64,000 bases of DNA from contig JAYJMM010000036.1 of NCBI GenBank assembly GCA_037349105.1, positions 1,834,001-1,898,000 of the forward strand, written 5' to 3'. The DNA is from Limnomonas spitsbergensis. Taxonomy: Eukaryota; Chlorophyta; Chlorophyceae; Chlamydomonadales. Below are positions 10,321 to 20,800 of this stretch, piece by piece. The notes under the pieces were generated by a model, which was not told the origin of the DNA, ran no database searches, and saw only the letters and a list, made by a program, of their open reading frames with translations. The position numbers and the translations under genes were made by a program. How positions within the stretch are numbered: position 1 is the first letter of the stretch; every line of letters begins with the position of its first letter.

Positions 10321-13300
10321 ATCACGGTGGGCCGAGCAGAGATCATGGGTGGGCTGGGCAGAGGTCATGGGTGGGCTGGGCAGAGATCATGGGAGGGCTG
10401 GGCAGAGATCATGGGTGGGCTGGGCAGAGATCATGAGCAGGCTGGGCAGAGATCATGTGAGGGCTGGGCAGAGATCATGGGTGGGCTGGGCAGAGATCAT
10501 GGGGGGGCTGGGCAGAGATCATGGGTGGGCTGGGCAGAGATCATGGGTGGACTGGGCAGAGATCATGGGTGGGCTAGGCAGGGATCATGGGTGGGCTGGG
10601 TAGAGATCATGGGTGGGCGGGGCAGATATCATGGGTGGGCTGGGCAGAGATCATGGGTGGGCTGGGCATAGATCTTGGGTGGGCTGGGCAGAGATCATGG
10701 GAGGGCTGGGCAGAGATCATGGGTGGGCTGGGCAGATATCATGGGTGGGCTGGGCAGAGATCATGGGTGGGCTGGGCAGATATCATGGGTGGGCTGGGCA
10801 GAGATCATGGGTGGGCTGGGCAGAGATCATGGGTGGGCTGGGCATAGATCTTGGGTGGGCTGGGCAGAGATCATGTGAGGGCTGGGAAGAGATCATGGGT
10901 GGGCTGGGCAGATATCATGGGTGGGCTGGGCAGAGATCATGGGTGGGCTGGGCAGAGATCATGGGTGGGCTGGGCAGAGATCATGGGTGGGCTGGGCAGA
11001 GATCATGGGTGGGCTGGGCATAGATCATGGGAGGGCTGGGCAGATATCATGGGAGGGCTGGGCAGAGATCATGGGTGGGCTGGGCAGATATCATGGGTGG
11101 GCTGGGCAGAGATCATGGGTGGGCTGGGCAGATATCATGGGTGGGCTGGGCAGAGATCATGGGTGGGCTGGGCAGAGATCATGGGTGGGCTGGGCAGATA
11201 TCATGGGTGGGCTGGGCAGAGATCATGGGCGGGCTGGGCAGAGATCATGGGTGGGCTGGGCAGAGATCATGGGTGGGCTGGGCAGAGATCATGGGTGGGC
11301 TGGGCAGAGATCATGGGTGGGCTGGGCATAGATCTTGGGTGGGCTGGGCAGAGATCATGGGAGGGCTGGGCAGAGATCATGGGTGGGCTGGGCAGATATC
11401 ATGGGTGGGCTGGGCAGAGATCATGGGTGGGCTGGGCAGATATCATGGGTGGGCTGGGCAGAGATCATGGGTGGGCTGGGCATAGATCATGGGTGGGCTG
11501 GGCAGAGATCATGGGTGGGCTGGGCAGAGATCATGGGTGGGCTGGGCAGAGATCATGGGTGGGCTGGGCATAGATCTTGGGTGGGCTGGGCAGAGATCAT
11601 GGGAGGGCTGGGCAGAGATCATGGGTGGGCTGGGCAGAGATCATGGGAGGGCTGGGCAGATATCATGGGTGGGATGGGTAGAGATCATGGGTGGGCTGGG
11701 CAGAGATCATGGGTGGGCTGGGCAGAGATCATGGGTGGGCTGGGCAGAGATCATGGGATTGCAGGGAAGAGATTATGGGAGGGCTGGGCAGATATCAAGG
11801 GGGGGATGGGTAGAGATCATGGGTGGGCTGGGCAGAGATCATGGGAGGGCTGGGCAGAGATCATGGGTGGGCTGGGCATAGATCTTGGGTGGGCTGGGCA
11901 GAGATCATGGGATGGCAGGGCAGAGATCATGGGTGGGCTGGGCAGATATCATGGGTGGGATGGGTAGAGGTCATGTGTGGGCTGGGCAGAGATCATGGGT
12001 GGGCTGGGCAGAGATCATGGGTGGGCAGAGATCATGGGTGGGTTGGGCAGATATCATGGGTGGGATGGGTAGAGGTCATGGGTGGGCTGGGCAGAGATTA
12101 TGGGTGGGCTGGGCAGGGATCATGTGTGGACTGGGCAGATGGCATGGGTTGGCTGGGCAGATATCATGGGTGGGCTGTGCAGAGATCATGGGTGGGCAGA
12201 GATCATGGGTGGGCTGGGTAGAGATCATGGGTGGGCTGGGCAGATATCATGGGTGGGATGGGTAGAGGTCATGGGTGGGCTGGGCAGAGATCATGGGTGG
12301 GCTGGGCAGAGATCATGGGAGGGCTGGGCAGATATCATGGGTGGGATGGGCAGATATCATGGGTGGGCTGGGCAGAGATCATGGGTGGGCTGGGCAGAGA
12401 TCATGGGAGGGCTGGGCAGAGATCATGGGTGGGCTGGGCAGAGATCATGGGTGGGCTGGGCATAGATCTTGGGTGGGCTGGGCAGAGATCATGGGATGGC
12501 AGGGCAGAGATCATGGGTGGGCTGGGCAGATATCATGGGTGGGATGGGTAGAGGTCATGTGTGGGCTGGGCAGAGATCATGGGTGGGCTGGGCAGAGATC
12601 ATGGGTGTGCAGAGATCATGGGTGGGTTGGGCAGATATCATGGGTGGGATGGGTAGAGGTCATGGGTGGGCTGGGCAGAGATTATGGGTGGGCTGGGCAG
12701 GGATCATGTGTGGACTGGGCAGATGGCATGGGTTGGCTGGGCAGATATCATGGGTGGGCTGTGCAGAGATCATGGGTGGGCAGAGATCATGGGTGGGCTG
12801 GGTAGAGATCATGGGTGGGCTGGACAGAGATCATGGGTGGACTGGACAGAGATCATGGGTGGGCTGGGCAGAGATCATGGGTGGGCTGGGTAGAGATCAT
12901 GGGTGCGCTGGGCAGAGATCATGGGTGGTCTGGGCATGGATCATGTGTGGGCTGGGCAAAGATAATGGGAGGGATGGACATAGATCATGGGTGGGCTGGG
13001 CAGAGATCATGGGTGGGCAGGGATCATGGGTGGGCTGGGCAGAGGTCATGGGTGGGCTGGACAGAGATCATGGGTGCGCTTGGCAGAGATCATGGGTGGG
13101 CTGGGCAGGGATCATGGGTGGGCTGGGCAAAGATCATGGGAGGGATGGACATAGATCATGGGTGGGATGGGCAGAGATCATGAGTGGGCTGGGCAGAGAT
13201 CATGGGTGGGCAGGGCAGAGATCATGGGTGGGGCTGGGCAGGGATCATGTGTGGACTGGGCAGATGGCATGGGTGGGCTGGGCATATATCATGGGTGGGC

Positions 13301-14496
13301 TGGGCAGAGATCATGGGTGGGCTGGGCAGAGATCATGGGTGGGCTGGGCATAGATCTTGGGTGGGCTGGGCAGAGATCATGGGAGGGCTGGGCAGAGATC
13401 ATGGGTGGGCTGGGCAGATATCATGGGTGGGCTGGGCAGATATCATGGGTGGGCTGGGCAGAGATCATGGGTGGGCTGGGCAGAGATCATGGGTGGGATG
13501 GGCATAGATCTTGGGTGGGCTGGGCAGAGATCATGGGAGGGCTGGGCAGAGATCATGGGTGGGCTGGGCAGAGATCATGGGATGGCAGGGCAGAGATCAT
13601 GGGAGGGCTGGGCAGATATCATGGGTGGGATGGGCAGATATCATGGGTGGGCTGGGCAGAGATCATGGGTGGGCTGGGCAGAGATCATGGGAGGGCTGGG
13701 CAGAGATCATGGGTGGGCTGGGCAGAGATCATGGGTGGGCTGGGCATAGATCTTGGGATGGCAGGGCAGAGATCATGGGTGGGCTGGGCAGCTATCATGG
13801 GTGGGATGGGTAGAGGTCATGTGTGGGCTGGGCAGAGATCATGGGTGGGCTGGGCAGAGATCATGGGTGTGCAGAGATCATGGGTGGGCTGGGCAGAGAT
13901 CATGGGTGGGATGGGTAGAGATCATGGGTGGGCTGGGCAGAGATCCTGGGTGGGCTGGGCAGAGATCATGGGTGTGCAGAGATCATGGGTGGGCTGGGCA
14001 GAGATCATGGGTGGGATGGGTAGAGGTCATGGGTGGGCTGGGCAGAGATCATGGGTGGGCTGGGCAGGGATCATGTGTGGACTGGGCAGATGGCATGGGT
14101 TGGCTGGGCAGATATCATGGGTGGGCTGTGCAGAGATCATGGGCTGGGCAGAGATCATGGGTGGGCAGGGATCATGGGTGGGCTGGGCAGAGGTCATGGG
14201 TGGGCTGGACAGAGATCATGAGTGGGCTGGGCAGAGATCATGGGTGCGCTGGGCAGAGATCATGGGTGGGCTGGGCAGGGATCATGGGTGGGCTGGGCAA
14301 AGATCATGGGAGGGATGGACATAGATCATGGGTGGGCTGGGCAGAGATCATGAGTGGGCTGGGCAGAGATCATGGGTGGGCAGGGATCATGGGTGGGCTG
14401 GGATCATGGGTGGGCTGGGCAGAGGTCATGGGTGGGCTGGACAGAGATCATGGGTGAGCTGGGCAGAGATCATGGGTGGGCTGGGCAGAGATCATG
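10321..14496. repeat. 22-bp satellite, copy 1 (about 190 units)
   Basis: Consensus GGGCTGGGCAGAGATCATGG plus GT. Variants (gatatc, catagatcttg, ggatcatgtgtggac) recur in order, so there is higher-order structure; catagatcttg units sit at 10,667, 10,843, 11,327 and 11,569, spaced by 8, 22 and 11 units. Because 22 is not a multiple of three and the unit has no stop, long open frames with a 22-residue period run through it in all + frames; these are not genes. Confidence 0.98.
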
Positions 14497-15117
14497 CAGA
14501 GCTCTAGGTTTCGGGGCTAAGGGTTCAAGGTGCAGCTTTTCATATGCTTGGGAGAGGCGACGGTTTTGTTAGTCTTTCGTACAAGTACATTTGTCACTGG
14601 TCCGGTACCTTCAGGTTTTGTGAGCATGCAGGTTTTTTCTCAAGCTAGTTTCACCCTAAAAATTACAGCATCACGGATATGAGCGAACTAGGCAGAGTGT
14701 GGGCAAAGCCCATAATTGTAGAAGATTACTGCATTTTCTTTGAGGATCACTTGCATGGCGGTTCGCCTGAATCTTCCGAGCACTGCCTCTAGCCATGACT
14801 CACACCAGCCCATAGCGGTGATGGCGCAGATGTGGGTGATGGCGCAGATGTGGCTTGCCTTGTTCTGTACACTCCCGTACGTCCCTAGGTTGTGCTTTTT
14901 TACCAGCCCTGAACGCAAGCCAGCCCTGAAAAAACCAGCCCTGCAGCCAGCCAGCCCTGACGCTTGCTAGCCCTCTGCATGCAGGTGATGACTCAGTCAT
15001 ACAACCCCTACTAGTTCAGCGAAGAAGGCATGAGCAAAGGCAACGGGGCCGCAGGCGGTCTGCGCTACAACGTGGGTGCCTACGTTATTTAAAGCATACA
15101 CCATATAAAGAAATAGT
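14497..15117. other. Spacer between satellites
   Basis: Includes a small repeat GTGATGGCGCAGATGTGG twice at 14,818-14,852 and several CCAGCCCTG copies at 14,902-14,972. No gene recognised. Copy 2: 38,453-39,073. Confidence 0.5.
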
Positions 15118-15350
15118 ACACGCCCTGCAGCTTGCACCGTAAATAAATAAATAAATAAATAACAAGTACCGGTACGCCCTGCAGCATGCACCATTAATAA
15201 ATAAACAAGTAGTACGCCCTACAGCGTGCACCAGACATGAATACATAACAAGCACGCCCTGCAGCGTGCACCTTTAATAATATTAAAAAAAGCGCCCTGC
15301 AGCGTGCACCATTACTAAATGAATAAATAACAAGTACGCCCTGCCGCGTG
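15118..15350. repeat. Degenerate GCCCTGCAGCGTGCACC array, copy 1
   Basis: Five copies of GCCCTGCAGCGTGCACC, each followed by an AATAAATAA-type spacer and AAGTAC. Unit about 40-60 bp. Duplicated at 39,074-39,306. Confidence 0.8.
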
Positions 15351-16063
15351 CCTTGAGGAAGCTGTGCATGATCACCTTTGAGGAAGCTTTGCATGATCAC
15401 CTTTGAGGAAGCTGTGCATGATCACCTTTGAGGAAGCTGTGCATGATCACCTTTGAGGAAGCTGTGCATGATCACCTTGAGGAAGCTGTGCATGATCACC
15501 TTGAGGAAGCTGTGCATGATCACCTTGAGGAAGCTGTGCATGATCACCTTGAGGAAGCTGTGCATGATCACCTTGAGGAAGCTGTGCATGATCATTTTGA
15601 GGAAGCTGTGCATGATCACCTTGAGGAAGCTGTGCATGATCACCTTGAGGAAGCTGTGCATGATCACCTTGAGGAAGCTGTGCATGATCACCTTGAGGAA
15701 GCTGTGCATGATCACCTTGAGGAAGCTGTGCATGATCACCTTTGAGGAAGCTGTGCATGATCACCTTGAGGAAGCTGTGCATGATCACCTTTGAGGAAGC
15801 TGTGCATGATCACCTTGAGGAAGCTGTGCATGATCACCTTGAGGAAGCTGTGCATGATCACCTTGAGGAAGCTGTGCATGATCACCTTGAGGAAGCTGTG
15901 CATGATCACCTTGAGGAAGCTGTGCATGATCACCTTGAGGAAGCTGTGCATGATCACCTTGAGGAAGCTGTGCATGATCACCTTGAGGAAGCTGTGAATG
16001 ATCACCTTGAGGAAGCTGTGCATGATCACCTTGAGGAAGCTGTGCATGATCACCTTTGAGGAA
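15351..16063. repeat. 24-bp satellite, copy 1 (about 30 units)
   Basis: Unit GAGGAAGCTGTGCATGATCA plus CCTT, containing the palindrome TGATCA. Several units have an extra T, shifting frame. It gives EEAVHDHL-type open frames on both strands, taken as artefact. Confidence 0.97.
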
Positions 16064-16149
16064 TATCATGGATGCTAGCAATGCGCTGATGTGGACCAAA
16101 ACAAGGCCAGCCTTTGGCTGGTGGATCTAGGAGCCAGGGCTTGCTGCAT

Positions 16150-17128
16150 CGGCAGGCCTCCCCCCCTTCTGCAGGCATGGCAACTAGGACCCCCCCCACC
16201 CCAGGCCCCCTTTCTCTACAGGCATGGCAACTAGCCCCCCCCCCCCTGCACCAGGCCCCCCCCCCTTCTGCAGACAGGGCAACTAGGCCCCCTAACCAAT
16301 CCCAGCCCCCTCCCCCCCCCTTCTGCCGGCATGGCAACTCCGCAACTAGACCCCCTCCCCCATCCCAGGCCACCACCCCTTCTGCAGGCATGGCAACTAG
16401 CCCCCCCCCTCACCAGGCCCCCACCCCTTCTGCAGGCATGGCAATTAGCCCCCACCCCCCCGCACCAGGCCCCCAGCCCTTCTGCAGGCATGGCAACTAG
16501 CCCCCCCCCCCCCCACACACCAGCCCCCCCCCTCACCAGGCCCCCACCCCTTCTGCAGGCATGGCAACTAAGCCCCCCCCGGGCACCAGGACCCCCCCCC
16601 CCCTCACCAGGCCCCCCGCCCTTTCTGCAGGCATGGCAACTCGCCCCCCCCCCTCACTAGGCCCCACTCCTTCTGCAGGCATGGCAACTAGGCCCCCACC
16701 CCTCACCAGCCCCCCCCCCCCCCTCACCAGGCCCCCACCCATTCTGCAGGCATGGCAACTAGCCCCCCCCCCCCTCACCAGGCCCCCACCCCTTCTGCAG
16801 GCATGGCAACTAGCCCCCCCCCCCTCACCAGGCCCCCACCCGCACCAGGTCCCCACCCCTTCTGCAGGCATGACAACTAGCCCCATCCCCCCTCACCAGG
16901 CCCCCACCCATTCTGCAGGCATGGCAACTAGCCCCCCCCCCCTCACCAGGCCCCCACCCCTTCTGCAGGCATAGCAACTAGCCCCCCCCCTGCACCCGGC
17001 CCCCTCCCCTCACCAGGCCCTCACCCCTTCTGCAGGCATGGCAACTAGTCCCCTCCCCCTCACCAGGCCCCCACCCCTCCTGCAGGCATGGCAACTAGTC
17101 CCCTCCCCCTCACCAGGCTCCCACCCCT
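16150..17128. repeat. C-rich satellite, copy 1 (about 48-bp unit)
   Basis: Unit: CCCCTTCTGCAGGCATGGCA, then ACTAG, a run of C, and CTCACCAGGCCCCCA. Poly-C length varies between units. Each unit contains pyrimidine-rich CCCCTTCTGCAG, a near-ideal 3' splice site. It ends 57 bp before the first exon of the paralogue. Confidence 0.95.
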
Positions 17129-17186
17129 TTATTGTTCCTTACTGCGCCCAACATGTGCTCCTCACCCCCTTTGCGCCGTGCCGTAG

Positions 17187-17828
17187 ATGCAAAAACTGCT
17201 CATGTGTGAGATGGAGATCCAGAGCTCGGAGGACGTCGCCTATGATGCGTCCGAGGCTCCCACAGCCGCTGCCGAAGGCTCCTGGGAGCCTGCCCCGCGC
17301 ATCCCTCAATCTGAGCAAAGCGGCGCCGTCGCCGCAGCCGCGACTGACATGTCTGCGGCCGGGGGGGATTTCCCCTCGGCCCTCTCTATGGGGCCCGGCG
17401 CACGTAGGGCAATGGAGTCGGCCGCTGCGTCCCAGCAGCCTGGTGAGGTGACGCCGGACATGGCCCAGGCGCGCCAGCACAACTTCCAGCGCCTCGTGCG
17501 CTGCCTGGCCAACCTTCCCAAGGCAGTGCGGCCGGCCCCGGCTGGCGGATCCAGTGCGCTAGCCGCGTCCCCTGTCGAGCATCCGTTCCCGGGGCCGCCG
17601 CGTGGCGTGCTGCGGCCGTGCGCTGTGGTCATGATCCCTACAGACGCGCTGATTGAGGAGTGCACCTCGGTGCAGCCCACAGTGGAGCAGCATGGCGAGC
17701 TGGACGATACAGAGACTGAGAGGGAGGGGCCAGAAGAGGAGGATGAGGATGACGACGAAGGTGGGGCCAGCGCGCCGATGGATGCTGAGGATGGTGCCTC
17801 GCCCAACGCCGTGGACCCGCTCCATAAG
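17187..17828 (+). CDS. Paralogue exon a
   Basis: 214 codons from the acceptor gccgtag to the donor gtgcgc. MQKLLMCEM at the start matches the paralogous exon 3. The C-terminal third is strongly acidic (PEEEDEDDDEGG). The initial ATG could serve as a start codon, but homology says it is a spliced position. Confidence 0.65.
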
Positions 17829-20800
17829 GTGCGCGGGCTTGGTGGTGCATGTGCCTCCTCCTCTTCACTGCAGATCTAGTCTCTGCTTACTGCGGGTCCC
17901 TGAGTGGCCAGCTGAGCGCTTTTTTGCACACTTCGTAGCCGCACATTATGCGTGGATCCGCTCACAGACGCAAAAGCCTGGAGTCTGGGGTTTTTGCGAC
18001 GCTCAAGGATTGCTAGCGAGAATGCTTGTGGACTGACGTTGGCTTTGCTTCTGAACCTGTTGTACCTTTATATTGGGTGCCGCTTAGGTCCCGAAAAAGC
18101 TTTCAGACTTCGACATCGACCTGGCTCCTAGCGCCAAGACGCCACCTCCATATTTGACCAAGCCTCTGGTCCAGCAGCAGCAGCAGGAAGAAAAAATGCA
18201 GCCTTTCAGCACTTTTAGGCCAAGCCCGGCCCCGGCTGCGGCTGCTTGTACAGATCAGATCCCCAAGGCACAGCCAAGCAGGCCGCCGATCTCGCTCGCC
18301 GCGCTGCCTATCCTGCCAGCGCTTTTTTCTGCCCCAGCAGCAGCAGCGGCGGCGGCAGCGCAGCTGCAGGCAGGCCGCCTGGGGCCTGCCCCGCTGTCTA
18401 GCAGCCTCTGCCCCGCGCCACTGCCAGCGTACCTGGTGCCTCAGCAGGCAGCGGCAACTCAGGTGAGGATCTGTATGCTGTGTATATGTGTGTGTGTGTG
18501 TCCTATGCCCTAACCAATTTTCCATCCTAACGAGTGTGAGGGCCTGCCTGCTGTGTGCGGGCCTGCCTGCTGTATGTGGGCCTGCCTGCTGTGCCCTGGC
18601 CATCCTAAAGACAGCAAGGGCCTGTCTGTTGTGTGTGCGTGTCCCATGCCCTGGCCATCTTTAAGGCAGTAAGGGCCTGCCTGCTGTCTGTGTGTGTGTC
18701 CTATGCCCTGGCCATCTTAAAGGCTGTAAGGGCCTGCCTGCTGTCTGTGTGTGTGTCCTATGCTCTGGCCATCTTAAAGGCAGTAAGGGCCTGCCTGCTG
18801 TCTGTTTGTGTGTCTTATGCTCTATCCACCCTAAAAATGTGCGGCCCTGCTGGCTGTGTGCCTTTGCTTGTCTGGTGCTACATCTTTCCTTGAAATAGAT
18901 GAGGGCCTGCTGTCTGTGTGTGCTGGTATGTTTTGTGTGTCCATTCTTCGGGGGGTTCTGCTTTGAACAGAGGTTGTGCTGGGCAGGGCAATCATGGCCC
19001 CGCCATGGAGTACCTGCTAACTGAATGTGTCGTTTCTTATGCCTCCTGGCTGGGCTGGGCTGGGCCGACTTCTTGTTTCGCCGGCTTTCTCGCGGGCCAA
19101 CCTCCTATCGCGCCCTCCTCTCGCGCAGCCCGCGGCCCTAATCCTTCCGGCGCTGGACTTGCAAGCCGCTTGGTTCGCAAAGCACTTCGTCAGAAAGGCC
19201 AAGACCACACCCGCACCCGCCGGCGCGGCACAAGCGGCCGAGCAGGTGCTGCAGGACGGCCTGCTGCACCCCGACGGCCTCGCCTTGCCCTCACCCGCCA
19301 ACGGATACGAACCGCTTGCGTCGGCGCCCGCTGGCGATGCAACGGCTGGCGTCCCCGCAGGTTCGTCTCCGTTGTCACAGCCGGTCCGCTGGTGGAACGA
19401 CGCAGCCATGACTTTCGGGGACGTTGCGGCGCCGCAAGCGTCGGGCCGCGGCAGTGCTGGGTGCTACGAAGGGTGAGTAACACAGTTATGTCTTAAGAGC
19501 CTTGCTGGCAGGCATTTACGCCTTGCGTTGCCTGTGCCTGTACTGTCCAGGTTTATTACGAGGTGGCGGCGGCTGGCTGGCTGCATCCTCTCCTAATGCC
19601 CTTGGCCCAGTGTTAGTGGCCGCAACTGCCTCGCATTTTCCTGCCGGCCACCTCACATGATATGGAGGCGTCTTCTGATGCATCCTGCCCCATGTACTCT
19701 GATGCATCCTGCTCCATGTACTCTGATGCATCCTGCTCCATGTACTCTGATGCATCCTGCCCCATGTACTCTGATGCATCCTGCTCCATGTACTCTGATG
19801 CATCCTGCTCCATGTACTCTGATGCATCCTGCCCCATGTACTCTGATGCATCCTGCCCCATGTACTCTGATGCATCCTGCTCCATGTACTCTGATGCATC
19901 CTGCTCCATGTACTCTGATGCATCCTGCCCCATGTACTCTGATGCATCCTGCCCCATGTACTCTGATGCATCCTGCCCCACGTACTCTGATGCATGCTGC
20001 CCCATGTACTCTGATGCATCCTGCTCCATGAAATCTGATGCATCCTGCCCCATGTACTCTGATGCATCCTGCTCCATGTACTCTGATGCATCCTGCTCCA
20101 TGTACTCTGATGCATCCTGCTCCATGTACTCTGATGCATCCTGCTCCATGTACTCTGATGCATCCTGCTCCATGTACTCTGATGCATCCTGCTCCATGTA
20201 CTCTGATGCATCCTGCCCCATGTACTCTGATGCATCCTGCTCCATGTACTCTGATGCATCCTGCTCCATGTACTCTGATGCATCCTGCTCCATGTACTCT
20301 GATGCATCCTGCCCCATGTACTCTGATGCATCCTGCTCCATGTACTCTGACTGCATGGTGTGCAGCATCCTGCTGTTCTGGGTCCCGACATGCCACTACC
20401 TGGCGGCTTGCACTAACACCATGGCAGCCTGCATCCTGTTCTGGATCCTGTCATGCCAATGCTTTGCAATGACCCCATGTAGCCTGAACCCTGTCCTGGA
20501 TCCTGTCATGCAACTGCTTTGCACTGGCCCCATGTAGCCTGGATCCTGCCCTGCAACTGCTTTGCACTGGCCCCATGTAGCCTGGATCCTGTCCTGGATC
20601 CTGTCATGCAACCGCCTGGCACTGGCTCCATGGCGCACTGCATGGGTGGCAGTGCTGTATTTCAGGGCAGGAGCACCAGAACGATTCTGTTTAGACTGAA
20701 GGTCGGATGTGTGTGTCCCTCTCTCACCCCCTCTGGTGTGGTGGTTTAGGGGCGACCCGATGCAGCTGCCGTACAAGAAGCGGGCCATGATGTACAACGG

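Larger units (their letters stand above)
1..17130. repeat. Segmental duplication, copy 1 (about 17.1 kb)
   Basis: The sequence from base 1 is found again from 23,750 onward in direct orientation. The offset is 23,749 up to base 1,763, then 23,446 from 2,089 to the 22-bp satellite, then 23,956 from the end of that satellite into the C-rich array. Each offset change is one indel: a 325-bp block here replaces 22 bp in copy 2, and the satellite is 510 bp longer in copy 2. Outside arrays only scattered single-base differences were noticed by eye, roughly one per kilobase. Homology stops inside the C-rich array near 17,130. The left edge may lie before the window. Confidence 0.95.

Noticed and set aside
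10255..14457. Many overlapping frames of 60-390 residues with MGGLGRDHGWAGQRSWVGWA repeats (also 33,701-38,413).
   Set aside because: They arise from a stop-free 22-bp satellite cycling through three frames; no splice sites, flanking coding sequence or conserved domain support them.
15351..16063. CRISPR-like regular repeats (24-bp, 43-bp and 45-bp arrays).
   Set aside because: Units are contiguous with no unique spacers, and the DNA is eukaryotic with spliceosomal introns.
16050..17038. Proline-rich and glycine-rich frames in the C-rich arrays.
   Set aside because: They track poly-C length variation, and frames change from unit to unit and between copies.
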